Source: Epiperipatus broadwayi (Eukaryota; Onychophora; Udeonychophora; Euonychophora; Peripatidae). Taken from it: a stretch of 64,000 nucleotides of DNA. The DNA is taken from contig JAQFVV010000444.1 of assembly GCA_028023455.1 (NCBI GenBank), positions 1 through 64,000 on the forward strand, read 5' to 3'. The first letter of the stretch is position 1. Every line of letters begins with the position of its first letter. The notes beneath the pieces were generated by a model that had not been told where the DNA came from, did not search any database, and saw only the letters and a program-made list of their open reading frames with translations. Made by a program: the position numbers and the translations under genes. Positions 36,589 to 48,734 of the stretch are shown here, one piece after another.

Positions 36589-37882
36589 CAGTGGTTGGCA
36601 ATCTTTTAGATATTGTGGACCGGCGGTCGGCTGCAAACCATTAACATAATTTTTAAAGGTATGAATTAATATGAGCATTGAGTATGATATATATATTTAT
36701 TTATAATTTTAATTTTAACACAATAATATATATTAAAAATTAGTGCACCATTTGCTGTTCTTGGTTTAAAATTATTTTACTAATTCTTGGCTCCAATGAT
36801 GTCACCGCAACATGTAATGGAGCTTCTATTTCAAACTGACAGTGATACTTGTTTTTAATAGCTGTTATAGTTGAGACTGTTATTTTCACACAAGTAGGTC
36901 GTAAATGGAGTCAGATTTATTATATATAAATATAAAAAAATACTTAAATGATTGTAATATTGAACTTAAAGTACAAAATATATTAGAATATTATATTAAT
37001 ATAATTTTTGTTTAAGTTTTTTTGTAATTATTTGTTTTCATTTTGAGTTATATAAAAGTAAAACTAAGTTTGTATTTATATGTTTATAATTTGTTAAAGA
37101 ATTATAATATTCATTAAAGTTGTAGCCTCAATCACATACGTATAAAATGCGATAGTAGGGACCTCTACAGATCTTTAAACCACAAGCTTACTCTTGGAAA
37201 AAAAGAGGAGAACCCCAAGAGTAAGCTTGTGGTTTAAAGATCTGTAGAGGTCCCTACTATCGCATTTTATACACATGTGATTGAGGCTATAGCCTTAATG
37301 AATATTATTTACGTAAAGAATTATGTTTTATTTTGTTATTTGTTAATATAATGTTCATTTTATTTTATAAAAATAAATGAATATATAAATACGTATTTGT
37401 TATATTTTATATGTGTAATTTTCTAATTCGTATCAACAAAAATTATTTAAGATTAATAATGAATAGTATTATATTCTTTAATAATTTTTATAGATTTGTT
37501 TTTCTTCAAATTTCTTAGTAAAACTTTTGAGTTTTAGTTTACCCAATTACCAAGAGTGTGCTGAAGTCAAATTTGATGCCTAGTTAATTGTACACCATTC
37601 GATATTCTTATTTTGTTACTTTTTCTATGCTGCTGACTGAGTAGGGATTAATTAAATGCTTTTGAGGTAGATATTTTGCAAGTCACAGTAGTATTTTGTA
37701 ATAAATTGATTAGCAATATAATATTTTTGCTTCTATTTTACATATAATAATATAGCGTAAAATTTTTTTTTTATTTAAAATTTTTATTACATGAGCTTAG
37801 TGAATTTAAATATCTGAATTTTTTTGTGGACCATTAAAATTATGTCATGGACCACCAATGGGCCACTGGTTGCTGATAGCTC
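36589..37882. mobile_element. Decayed hAT-like element (~1.3 kb) with a nested hairpin
   Basis: The left end 'cagtggttggcaatctttta', then 'ttgtggaccggcgg', resembles hAT/Charlie-type ends. The right side has 'gtcatggaccaccaatgggc' and 'cactggttgctgatagctc', a degenerate complement ('ggacc' and 'gggccactggtt' survive, last bases altered). No transposase is recognisable. A 206-bp hairpin is nested at 37103-37308. The flanking 8-mers do not match convincingly, so boundaries are approximate. Confidence 0.55.
37103..37308. mobile_element. Foldback hairpin (206 bp), family C
   Basis: Arms of ~95 bp are almost perfectly complementary: 'gcctcaatcaca', 'ataaaatgcgatagtaggga' and 'ttaaaccacaagcttactct' on the left, reversed on the right. 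The loop is 17 bp (37198-37214). A single-arm, diverged copy lies at 57133-57207. Low arm divergence implies recent formation or gene conversion between the arms. Confidence 0.88.
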
Positions 37883-39582
37883 AATAAAAGACAAACAGAT
37901 AATCTTTCTTGTGTCCATGCTTCATTGTACATCTTAATAACCTATAATGATTTTTTTATAGATGTTAGAGTCGAAATCCTATGCATTCTTTATAGCATAC
38001 AATGTTAAGAAAATCTCTGCAAACTAAGGACATATGTATTTGGTAAAACACTTTATGAAAAAGACTGAAATATCAAGAATAATTAGAGAAATGAATAAAA
38101 GTTTGTAGTAAGCATAAGAAATAAAAATTTACATTGTTCCATCATCTCATTTTAAAGGAGGGGATTTGTAATGATAACAAATCTGAGAGCAGCTCAAATG
38201 TAGTTATATTATAAAGACACATGAAAAAAAAGTTTAATAAATACTCATCATCAAAATTGAGTAATGAATATTTAGAATGCCTAAAAAACTGAAAGAAAGG
38301 TTAATTTATGCATATTATTAAATATTGTATAAAAGGGTTCTGTAATAAAAGAGAAATAATGATAAATTGCTGTAAAGGAAGAAAAAAAATGCTTTTGATA
38401 TATGAAAGAATTTTAAAGTGTGTAGTTTAGAAAAATTTAAAGCATTTCAAATCTTGTTAAATCTGCCCTTCAAATGAAAGTTTTAATTAAGCAACTTGGC
38501 CATTTTTACAGTAAATTTGATGGTGGATTTGAATTCAATATTAAAATTTTGAAATTAATAAAAATATGTAAAATATCATGTTATAATTAAAAAGTGGCAA
38601 TGAATTTTCTTTCTTCTCAAATTAATTAATAATATAGATAAAGAGAGAGAAAAAAAACATTTTTTCTCTCTTTCATTTATTTATGCATCAAATTATAATA
38701 TTAGTTGTAAATTTTTTGCCACAACATGTTGGAAGAAAATGAAAATGTTTTTTAAAAAATATGTTGTTGTAATGATGCAAAGGTTAAATTTTCCCAAGCT
38801 GGTGTCATATACATTGTTTGAAAACATGTTGTTTGAACAGCATTAAATCAGTATAAATAGATCTGGAGCAGGTATCTAAGCATTCTGATTACATATTTCT
38901 TTGCATTCCAGTGATGCAGTGATCCATACTAAGGAGAGACATAACCACTGGTTAAAAGTGTTTTGCACTGTAATTAAAATAGCAGTATTTTACTAACTGT
39001 TTTTAAAAGTATTTTACAATACTCCCATTCTCTAACAACTTGTATGATGACTTTATCTGGCAGAAAATTATCTACAATGTGTATCTAGGAAATTGAAAAA
39101 AAAAACACACCAGCCAAAATGCACGGAAGATGCAGAATCCAGAAACTGATGCTGAAGTTTGCAAACCCAGCCTGTGCAATATTTTTATAATGCCATGAAG
39201 AAAGAAATGAACAATGCCATATGAACTACCCAAGATCTATTAATATTTACCATGTATAATGTCACCAATACTGTTGTATTTACTCTCTAATATCACCAGT
39301 GTTAAAAAAAAAGAAATTACCACTGTCAAAGGAACTAATGAGGACAATCATAAAATATTAAAAGACTGTTTGCAAAAACCATGGTTTGTGATTGTTTAAA
39401 TTTAACATGATAATACCTTATTATTATCAAGATTATAAGACTTTAAAGTTAAATTAAAAATGTGTTTTATTGCTATGATATTTAATATTTTTGTATAATA
39501 TATATGCAACAGTTTTATTTCTTCAATGTTAATAAATTATTATTTTTATTAATTCATTTAGTTTGTGTTTTCAACCGTATTT
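37883..39582. other. AT-rich DNA with a less AT-rich patch
   Basis: No gene. The segment 38860-39250 has a more balanced composition ('cacggaagatgcagaatcca', 'aaacccagcctgtgcaat') but no frame of note. Confidence 0.4.
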
Positions 39583-39711
39583 TAACTATCCACTTTATCT
39601 TATATAACCAATACACATGTACATGTGAACAAAAAGCTTGAAAGTCTGTGTTCAAATCCCCTTTAATTACATCTAGCTTAAGTATATATACTATACTTGT
39701 ATTCAAATATT
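39583..39711. repeat. Family A terminal fragment
   Basis: 'gaaagtctgtgttcaaatcc' then 'cctttaattac', continuing 'agtatatatactatacttgt' and 'attcaaatatt'. The last part is the inverted complement of 3272-3300 and helps define the family's outer end. Confidence 0.65.
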
Positions 39712-40188
39712 AGTTGGTGTTTGTATAACTCAGTCCAAACATTATGCTTTTAATACTCAAATTCTAGTTATCACAGCCTTGGGAAATCATGCAATTCACT
39801 GGTGGACATACAGGAATGGTCGTGATAATTTGTTTTTGATAATTGATCCTTTAAAAGTTTTCCAAAAGTAATTTTTTTTATAGAAGATTTGGCACATTTG
39901 AGTGTTATTTTTATTGTAACAAAAAACAAGTAATATACTTTTGGGAGTACTTGTTCTTTTAAATTATCATCATCGATTGGTTAATATTATTATATATTTA
40001 AATTGAATCCTTTCATTTGAACTTTATTAACCATTGAACTTTCATATTTATTTGCATCAAAAGTTACAATACATATTAAAATATCATTATATATCTTTAG
40101 TTCAAGATTCAAATCCATCTACCATGGCAAATTTACTAATACAATAGATTACCACTGTTCCAAACCTCATGTATTTGTAACCTTCAAT
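39712..40188. other. AT-rich DNA
   Basis: Nothing recognised. Confidence 0.5.
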
Positions 40189-40503
40189 TTTATAAACAAA
40201 GCAAAGCAAAACTCCATATAGTAGTGCCACCTGTGCTAAACAGAGTAATCAATGGATGCCACAAGGCTTGTGCATAAAATCCCTATCTAATTCCTACTCA
40301 TCCAATATCCCCAGACTAGTTTCTGGCTTGTGGCCTTCATCAGTGAGGAGCTTTGGATCTGAGAGCCAGAAACTAGTCTGGGGATATTGGATGAGTAGGC
40401 ATTAGATAGGGATTTTATGCACAAGCCTTCTGACATCCATTGATTACTCTGTTTAGTGCAGGTGGCACTACTATATGGAGTTTTGCTTTGCTTTGTTTAT
40501 AAA
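40189..40503. mobile_element. Foldback element (315 bp, ~135-bp arms), family D
   Basis: Left 'tttataaacaaagcaaagca' and right 'tgctttgctttgtttataaa' are complementary. The arms continue through 'actccatatagtagtgccac' and 'ggcttgtgcataaaatccct' to 'ccaatatccccagactagtt'. The spacer holds 'ccttcatcagtgaggagctt'. 'cagaaactagtctggggata' is also present in altered form in family B, linking the two. Two more diverged copies lie at 41499-41787 and 42010-42226. Confidence 0.88.
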
Positions 40504-41225
40504 CAATTATGTGCTGGTATTGGAGATGTGATCATGTGATGCTTGCTGGTTTAACCTTCAATTTTCTAAGCATTTAAAATCAAGCACCATAGTGTTACAA
40601 AAATATACTTAAAAGCTGTTACATTAATGAAAAAGATGAATTGTTAACAAAAAAATCAGGCTAAAAGATATTTATCAGTATTTTATAAGAATGTCTGTCA
40701 TATATTTTGATTCTCAACTCTGGTCATCAGATAAAACCAAAAATTTGCAATTCTATAATAAAAGTTCTTTTTCAAACGAAATGAAAACAAAAAAGATATA
40801 TCAATCATTCCTAATGTCTGGACACTATTATGCCAGCCTAGACAGATGAAGCAGAAACATAATACCAAAAAATATGTAACATATATTTAAGAAATTATAA
40901 TTTTTAAAAAAAAAATATAATATTTTTTGATTCATGAATATATATGATATCTGAAAGCAATGAATTTCTTGACTTATAAAATAAAATTTTATTTTCAAAA
41001 CTAATGGTAACAGCTAAAAATATGTTGACAACTTTTAATATCCGAGCTCTATTATATCAGTCTAAACTAGAAAGCAAAAATATATTCCAAAGCAAAAATT
41101 TACTATTGAACATTAAAAGTTTAACTTCAAAACAAAATTATGGCAACAACTTCAAATGTTCATTCATGGTTAAAACAAGAATCTTGCCATTTTATTTGTT
41201 ATTGATTCTCAAATGTATTCAAATT
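40504..41225. other. AT-rich DNA
   Basis: The 91-codon frame at 41004-41279 runs into the SINE fragment and has no recognisable family. Nothing else seen. Confidence 0.45.
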
Positions 41226-41252
41226 GTCAAGCGTTGGTGGTCGAGAGGTCAG
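41226..41252 (+). repeat. Fragment of SINE S1 (5' end, box A)
   Basis: 'gtcaagcgttggtggtcgag' and following 'aggtcag' match 35600-35626. The match then stops, so only the acceptor-arm and box A part is present. Confidence 0.7.
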
Positions 41253-41498
41253 ACCATATTCACTCAGGTATTCTGCTAATATCTAATAGATTAACACACA
41301 TTATATCTATATAAATAAATCTGAAAAGATATCAACTCTAATCATGATGGGTAATGCAACTTTTAAGGTTCCCATGCTACATGAAAAACTGATAAACCAT
41401 TCTATTACTATATATGCATTTCAGGAATAACCATCTTTGTCATTTGTCTTGGAGCACTATCAATAATTCACATAAAAATAAGTTATCTGATCATGATT

Positions 41499-41787
41499 TT
41501 ATAAGCAAGAGTACCAAATCCTCCATACAGCTGTGTCACCAAGTGCAAGTCTTCATAATCAATGGATGTGGGAAGGTTTTGCATAAAATACTTACCTGGT
41601 GCCTACTCATCCAATATCCCCAAACTTGTTTCTCACTTATTGCTTTCATCTGTGAGGAGTCTTGGATTTAAGAGCACTGCACTTAGATCTTAGGAACTAA
41701 TGCAACGCTCCAACAGCCACCTTTTATCTATTATGAAGGCTTGCACTTGGTGGCACTACTGTATGGAGAGTTTGGTACTCTTATTAA
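41499..41787. mobile_element. Family D foldback, diverged copy
   Basis: Left 'aagagtaccaaatcctccat' and right 'gtatggagagtttggtactc' are complementary, as are 'caccaagtgcaagtc' and 'gcttgcacttggtgg'. The middle carries 'ctactcatccaatatcccca'. It has an internal segment ('gccaccttttatctatt', ~41717) not seen in the copy at 40189. Confidence 0.7.
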
Positions 41788-42009
41788 CAGCATGTGTAAG
41801 CATATGAAATGGTGGTCATGTGATGTTTTGATGGTTTTATACCTATCTTTTACATATGATAATGATGACTGTAGTTTTTGAAAAACCAAAGGCACCAAAA
41901 TGTATAGATGCTGAACTGAATTCACATCTATATGACAATATAATTGAATGAGCTTGGATTGGAAATATTATGGTATTTTTATTTTGGCTCCTAGCTTTAT
42001 AATTAACCA

Positions 42010-42226
42010 AATAGATAAAAGGTGGCTGCTGGAGGGTTGCAAAAGATTCTAAGATCTAGGTGCAGTGCTCTCAAATGAAAACCTACTCATTGATGATAAG
42101 CTAAAAATAGTCTGGAGATGTTGGATAAGTAGGCACTTGATAGGGATTTTATGCACACACACCCTGCATCCATTGATTATGCAGGTTTGCACTTGGTGGC
42201 AAGACTGTACAGAGAGTTTGGTACTC
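42010..42226. mobile_element. Family D element, one-armed copy
   Basis: 'agataaaaggtggctgctgg' is the complement of the middle of the preceding copy. It is followed by 'ggataagtaggcacttgata', 'gggattttatgcaca' and 'tttgcacttggtggcaagac', matching the right arm of family D. The left arm is absent. Confidence 0.65.
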
Positions 42227-42579
42227 AGTAAAAATAACAGTTGTTTATTTTATTTAAATAGTATACCTGGCTACCAACTTGTAATTAAAGTGTGAATATT
42301 TAGTGTTGTAATTATTTTTCTATAAATTAATAGAATCCAGTAAAGTTAAACATTAATCATGACAGAGTCCATTATAAAAGAAATTATTCCTGAAATGCAT
42401 GCATACTGCAGAGTGGTTTGTCAATTTTTTATGCCATACAGTGGCCAAAAAGATGCATTACTTAGAATGCTTAAAGTTAACATCTATTTAGAATTATTTA
42501 TGCTAATATCTGTACATTATATTTAATTGTGTTCAAATTGTTTTTTGAACTAAATTCAATAGTGAATGTAGTTTCAAAT
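42227..42579. other. AT-rich DNA
   Basis: No feature recognised. Confidence 0.5.
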
Positions 42580-43199
42580 GATCATCATCATTCATTATTT
42601 TTTATCATTATCAGTCAACTTCATGATAAATGTCTCTCCAAGTGTAATCCAATTTTTCACTAACCCATAGCCTTTCTAGTATACATCATAGCTGTAAACT
42701 TTTTAAATTCTTTCACCTATCTCACTTGCGATCTTTTTCTAAGTCTTTTACAATATCTTGGAATACAGTTACAATTTTCAACCATTCATCTACTGTAATC
42801 TCTTTTCACCAACTTCATTTCAGTCTTCATTTTTTCGATGATGTCTATAATAATGATTGTTTTTCATCCAAATATTCCACTTTTGTCCCTACTTGTTATT
42901 CCCAACTTATATCTTTCTATATTTTATTGATTGGTCTGAAATCTCTGAATTGCTTTTCTTTTAAATGTTCAAGTCTCATATCCATAATTAAGAATTGGCA
43001 AAACATATCTATTAGAAAATCTACCTTTTTAAACATAATTTCAATATTAAATTATATCTATCAAAGATATTCTATCCAAGATTAGTTCTATGGTTAATTT
43101 CATCAATACATTTTCATGCATATTAATAATCTGATTTAGATATTTGAAGTTCTTAATTTTTCCAATTTATTATTCTTAATTTTTATAAATAAATAATCA

Positions 43200-43320
43200 A
43201 ATGGCTTTAATGTTTTCATAAGAAGTTGAGAACCAGAAGTGTCAGAAATGAATTAAATCTGAGAAACGTAGATTCTAAGATTAGGCAGACTACCACTGCA
43301 CTAAACCACACAGAGATAAA
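43200..43320 (-). mobile_element. tRNA-like SINE fragment inside RTE3
   Basis: On the minus strand, 'tggtttagtgcagtggtagt' then 'ctgcctaatcttagaatct' looks like the 5' half of a tRNA with box A. A weak box B-like 'cagatttaattc' follows. It interrupts the RT homology exactly. Only one copy is seen here, so its identity as a SINE is inferred. Confidence 0.4.
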
Positions 43321-43642
43321 AATTGCTGTAATCTGCTTAGTATTTGTATTTAGACCTTATCTTCTTACTTTCATTTAATAACTTTTGCAGCAATTGTTGA
43401 AATTCTGAAGCATTATTTGCAGCAAAATTTGGAGCAGTGGTACACAATCTTTTTTACACTTGTGACCTCCATACTTGGAATGAAATTTTACATGATCCAT
43501 TGTATATTATCAATGTCTTATTATAAGCATATAAGGATAGTAATAATGAAAGTTGTTTTATTACATACAAATATCTTTATATTATTACAAAAAAATCAAG
43601 TCAGATGTCACATGACCTTATTTAAACAAGCTTGTATTAGAA

Positions 43643-44150
43643 ATGTTATATAAAGAGCTCTCAAATAAGCTCTTAACAAGCTTTGCAGAATATCCCTAAT
43701 CCCAGACCAGCTTCCTCAGTGAGGTATTAGGATATTCAAACATTAGATTAAAAATACCAGGACAAGCCCAGCACTTTATCTAATGGATAACTATTAAGTA
43801 GAAAATCTGAAAATTTCAGACATCCATATGTCTTCCAATCCATCTACCTAACTTTGCAATTTTATATTGCTAAAGCTATTAATATATGGTCTATCTGAAC
43901 TTAGTTTAGTCCCATATGGCTATTTAAATTAGATAGCTGGATTGGAAGACATATGGATGTCTGAAAATTTCAGATTTTCTACTTAATAGTTATCCATTAG
44001 ATAAAATGCTGGGTTTGTCCTGATATTTGTAATCTAATGCTTGAATATCCTAGCACCTCACTGAGGAAGCCAGTAGCAGAAACCGGTCTGGGGTTAAGGA
44101 TGTTCTGCAAAGCTTGTTAAGAGCTTATTTGTGAGCTCTTTATATAACAT
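43643..44150. mobile_element. Long foldback element (508 bp, ~210-bp arms), family B
   Basis: Ends 'atgttatataaagagctc' and 'gagctctttatataacat' are exact complements. The arms continue through 'aagctttgcagaata', 'tctaatgg.taactattaag' and 'acatccatatgtcttccaat'. The loop is ~85-90 bp. The outer arm sequence and the inner 'cctcactgagg' and 'cagtagcagaaaccggtctg' match the 183-bp element at 13113, which lacks the central part. It sits within the old RTE relic, so it inserted later. Confidence 0.88.
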
Positions 44151-45041
44151 CTTTATATTATACCTTGGTACATATGATGTGATATAAGATCTTTGAAAAT
44201 ATTGCATATTAACAAAAAATGTATTATAATAATAGTTGGTTCTTAGTAGATCTGTTGATTTGTAATAATTACAACTCTTTTAGCCTGTTTTAGAAAATGT
44301 GTACATTCATGAACATAGTATCACATATCAATGTTAGGAAGATACTAGCACAAAGAACAAAACTCTGAGAATGAACAAGAGAAATGAGAACAATATAAGC
44401 AAATTGCAGTTATGATGTGCTGTCTATTACAAAGTAAATTGGAAAATAAAGAAGGAAGAGTTTAAACATAAAAGTTTTCATGTATTTTTTAATAGTGTTT
44501 AGGTTTTTGTTTTTTCAATTAAAAAATTTATTGTCCAACATGTCAAAATTTTCACAACCCCCAACAATGATGAGTCATGACCTAACGCTTGTGCACCATT
44601 GATCAAGAGAGTTTAAATAATTTCCATATTTTTTTTCCTTTCTTCTTGTTTTGATCCAAAAAGTACTTCTTGTAAAACTGTTGTAAAAAATTTGAATATA
44701 TAGCATCAGCCTGTCTTATACCTTTATTAATATATTAGTATTTTTAGTATCACCATGTAAACCAATCACTTCTAATACATTATGATAAACATTCTTTTGA
44801 ATATCATAATATCCTGAGTTATTTTGCATGTAGTCATATGTTGGACTATTTCCATCATGTAGTTTAATTGTTAAATGTTTTAAGAAAAATTCAGACTTTA
44901 TTAATACTGTTTTAAATACATTCAACTGTTAATAATAACACATGTTGAATGTATTTGGAACAGTAATATAATAAAATTCGAATTTTTCTCAAAATATTTG
45001 ATAATTAATCTAGAAGATAAAAATAATCCAATATAATTTTC

Positions 45042-45607
45042 ATTAATGTCAAACATTATTGATTCACTGCAAGATTAGAATTTCTTTCCAAGTTTAATCC
45101 TGTTTCTCTGATTCCTAGCCTCTTTTCTTCACAAAATAGTAGTGAACTTCCTAATTTAATTCATCAGTCTGACATGTAGTCTCTTTCTAGTGTTTTTCAA
45201 TATCCCTTGAGATCCAATTTCAATTTAACTTTCCATCTCTTCTAGAAATATGTCCAGCTCAGCTCCATTTCAGTCTATTAAGAGGTCAATAAAACCTATT
45301 TGTTCTTTTAACAATGTATTTTATTATTTATCTTTTCTTATTTCAGAGTAATTTGTCTCTGTATTGTTCTTCTGTTAGGTGATCAAGTCTCAGATTCATA
45401 AATAAGAACTGGAACAATACATATATAAGAACTTTCCATTTCAGATATATAGACATATTTCCTTTTAATAACAAGGTATTTCTACCAAAATCATTCTGTC
45501 CAAGTTTAATTCTGTAATTAATTTTCATTCATTACATTTCTATCTGTATTAATAATTTGACCAAGATATTCCTAGTTACTAACCTCTCTTAGTTCATGAT
45601 TATCATT
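45042..45607 (-). pseudogene. Old RTE relic (RTE4), 3' end
   Basis: The minus-strand C-terminal RT region resembles the last ~185 codons of RTE1. Recognisable complements are 'cagtctgacatgtagtctct', 'tttctagaaatatgtccag', 'ctcagattcataaataagaa' and 'ttccttttaataacaaggta'. All frames are broken and it is 5' truncated. It is a separate insertion from RTE3, because both contain the same terminal region. Confidence 0.75.
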
Positions 45608-47812
45608 TATTGTTAATATATAACTTTTTCATTTATTTATTTTATTTAATCAATCCTTTAAAACAATATTTGTTAATAAGCTTCTCCTATCCATCACTAG
45701 ATTAATTGTTCTTCCTGGTAAGAGTTTTTGCAAGGGTTCAACTTTTGATTTTAGTATTAATCCATTATTTTATATTACAATTCAATAAATTTAACTTTAT
45801 TCAATAGTAATATATATTTGCAAATGAAAAAAATTCTAAAAATTTATATTTGAACTTTGCTTTAAAATATTAAATTTGATTTTTAATTTTTAAAATATCT
45901 AAATTTATCCTAATATGGGGTCTGCAATTCATGTATTAGCTATAATTGTCATAAGATGGATGCAAACTGCCATAGTTTCCTTTAATAACATTACACTAGA
46001 AGTTATTCCCTTCTTTTAAAACTCATATAACAGAGTAATTTCATATACTTTTGATTTTTAATATTTATTACACAAACATTATTTAAAAATAACCATGATT
46101 TTTATAAACTTTGCAAAAAAAACCAACACATTTCTAGTCACTCCAAAAACGTTGTTGAAATAACCTTGCCAATACCCATGGATAACTATAATAAAAAAGA
46201 ATTCAATAAAAGAGAAGATGGCAATGTTAAATAAACTCTTTCTAATCTTCCTCGATTTGATTTTACTAGTTTCTTTTAATTTCAAGAACATGAATAATGA
46301 ATTTTTAAAAATAGCTTAATATCTCAAAAGATTACTTTACATATGCAATTTTTAAAAAATATATACTGATGGTATTTTTTTTCAATTCCTCTGCCTGAAT
46401 CTGTATTGATGACTAACATTGCTAATACTATTGAATTTACTTTTTAAACATTTGATTTTTTACCATTGTAAGTATACAATTTTTTTTTAAAAAATTTTTT
46501 TATTTTTTTTTTTTTTAAGTTTTAAAAAGGGGTTTTTTTTTTTTTTTGTTTTTGTGCCAAGTAACTGAACTATGAATTAATACAATAATTCACATGAATT
46601 AACTGAAAGATGGCAAGTGTATGCAAATTAATATCTACAATGATTAAATAATATTGCATGACCCTAGTAATCTGTTATCTAGTTAGTCAATGTGCTTTCA
46701 GGCAAAAAATTTAAAATATATACATAAAAGTCCAAAAGTGCCATATTAAATTAATATTTCAAGACAAAATAAAGATCTATCACTGATTATCAATTTACAT
46801 TTTATTTATACTAATGAATGCTTTATAGTATAGTAGTTAGTGTATTTGGCTTTTATATGTAAATCCCACTATAATATATATTTTCCATTAACTGAAGATT
46901 TGTAAGCAAATTTATTTTTGATAGCTGTCTCATAACTAATCTCACTTTTCATTCAGTTATTAGTTGAAACTAGACAATGAGTAAGTAGTGCTTTTATATG
47001 CTGTCATTTATTTGGTCAATGGAATAAAGTTTTTTTTACCGTTTTTCTCTGGTATGTTAATAAAATGATCTATTATAGTCTATATACCCTTTTGTTCAAA
47101 ATTGGAGTGGCATTGCCTATATTTATTTATAAGAATCCATTCTAGAGTGACATTATTTCACCTGACCATTACAAATTTGGTCTATTTAACAGTTCATTTT
47201 AAATAATAATGAATCTGCAATTTAGTTCTTAATTTTGTTCAAAGAGGGCAAATATAATCAAGGAAAATGAAATCACTCTTTGCACAATTTGGTAGAAATT
47301 TTTTATGTTATATTTGTAAAAATAAAAAAGTAAGCCTCTATTTATTTTTAAAGCTAATTCAATAGCACAGGATTAAAATAATCTCACATCTCAAACCAAA
47401 TCAGCAATATTATTTTTGCTAATAAAGCAATCTCCTTTATAAAATATTTAAAGCAATTATTTTCATTTTTTCTTTGCTGTATAATATATATTTTAATGTA
47501 AGCATCACAAAAATAAAAATTAAATGATGGAAAAAATGCTGAGTTTAAAAAAAAAACATAAAAAATTTATGTATTAACAAAAAATGTAACAAAAAATTAA
47601 AATTAAACTGTCATGATCAGAAAATATCCTATGCTTCTTTTAAAAAAAATATTTTTTAACATAAATTTTTAAACATCGATTTGAAATTAAAAATAATGAC
47701 TAGAGAGAGTCGAGTCTATGGCATGCAACTAAAAATAAAAAATAAAACAAAGCATAAAATGAAATTACAATTTTTGTATTTAAACATAATATTGCAAAAA
47801 TAATAATGTTAT
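45608..47812. other. AT-rich DNA with long T homopolymers
   Basis: No gene. 46480-46547 is almost pure T with short A and G interruptions and may be unreliable in assembly. Confidence 0.5.
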
Positions 47813-47825
47813 AATAATAGCATTT

Positions 47826-48721
47826 GAATAAATAGATTTACTAGCATAGTTTCAAACTGTAATTTTAAACAGAAGATAATCAACTCTTTACACAGGCTGT
47901 ACTGTTACATTGAATCAACATTGTTTTGTTAAATGCAAGAAAACTCTTGATCCAAGACACATGATAGAGACCTTGAAATGGTAAGAGTGGCTGTCTTATC
48001 TTTGTGCCTAAATTCAATTATATAAGCTAATATTAAGTGTCTTGGAATGAGAGCATGAAGATTTTTATATTCTTTATGTTACTTTAATTTTTTTTATTAC
48101 ACATGTTAGTATTCACAAAATTTTAATATGTATTGCATGTTAATATTCAGAGATGTTAGAATTAATTTAATTGACTAATATATTTATTAGCACAGTTTCA
48201 AACTGTAGTTTTAAACAGAAGGTAATCAAACCTTACACATGCACTGTATTGTTATATTGATTTAATGTTGTTTTTGTTTAATTTGCCTTGGATCAAAAGT
48301 TTCCTCACATTCAACAAAAACAAGGTTGATTCGTATAACAGTACAGAGCATGTGTAAAGGTATGATTACCTTCTGTTTAAAATTGCAGTTAGAAACTGTG
48401 CTAGTAAATCTATTAATCAATTACATTAATTCTAACATTTCTGAGTATTAACAAACACTAAATATTAAAATTTCATGGGTGTTAATATGTGTAATAAAGA
48501 AAATGGTGAACAATATAAAAAAATTTATGCTGTCATTCTATGATACTTAAGATTGGCTTATATAATTGAAATTAAATGCAAAGATAAGATGGTCACTCTT
48601 ATCTTTTCAAAGTCTCTATCTTGAGCATTGGATCAAGAGTTTACACTCATTCAACAAAAACAATGTAGCTTCAATATAACAATGTAATGCCTGTGTAAAG
48701 GATTGATTACATTCTGTTTAA
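47826..48721. mobile_element. Composite foldback element (~896 bp), family E
   Basis: Each half contains two versions of a ~120-bp block ('agtttcaaactgtaatttta', 'aacagaag.taatcaa', 'cacatgcactgtattgtt') around a unique stretch. The second half (48290-48720) is the reverse complement of the first (47835-48280). The resulting order is A-B-A' then A'-B-A inverted. The 13-bp direct repeat AATAATAGCATTT at 47813-47825 and 48722-48734 flanks it, a candidate target duplication. The right end lacks ~40 bp of the left terminal arm. No coding frame. Confidence 0.78.
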
Positions 48722-48734
48722 AATAATAGCATTT

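Larger units (their letters stand above)
42580..44932 (-). pseudogene. Old RTE relic (RTE3), 3' half of RT, with nested insertions
   Basis: Minus-strand remnants in order: the 3' tail and C-terminal region (42580-43188), the segment matching MLQELSDESRKVG (~43345-43431), and the RQGDS to motif A side (~44647-44932). Pieces are separated by a tRNA-like SINE fragment (~43200-43320) and by ~1.2 kb containing the foldback at 43643-44150. Every frame is broken and similarity to RTE1/RTE2 is low, so this is an older insertion or a diverged subfamily. The 69-codon frame at 44716-44925 is part of it. Confidence 0.75.

Noticed and set aside
42726-43085. 119-codon plus-strand frame
   Set aside because: Antisense to the RTE3 relic.
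44915-44956. Small hairpin 'aatacattcaac' / 'gttgaatgtatt' as a regulatory stem-loop
   Set aside because: Only 12 bp, next to relic DNA; expected by chance in AT-rich sequence.
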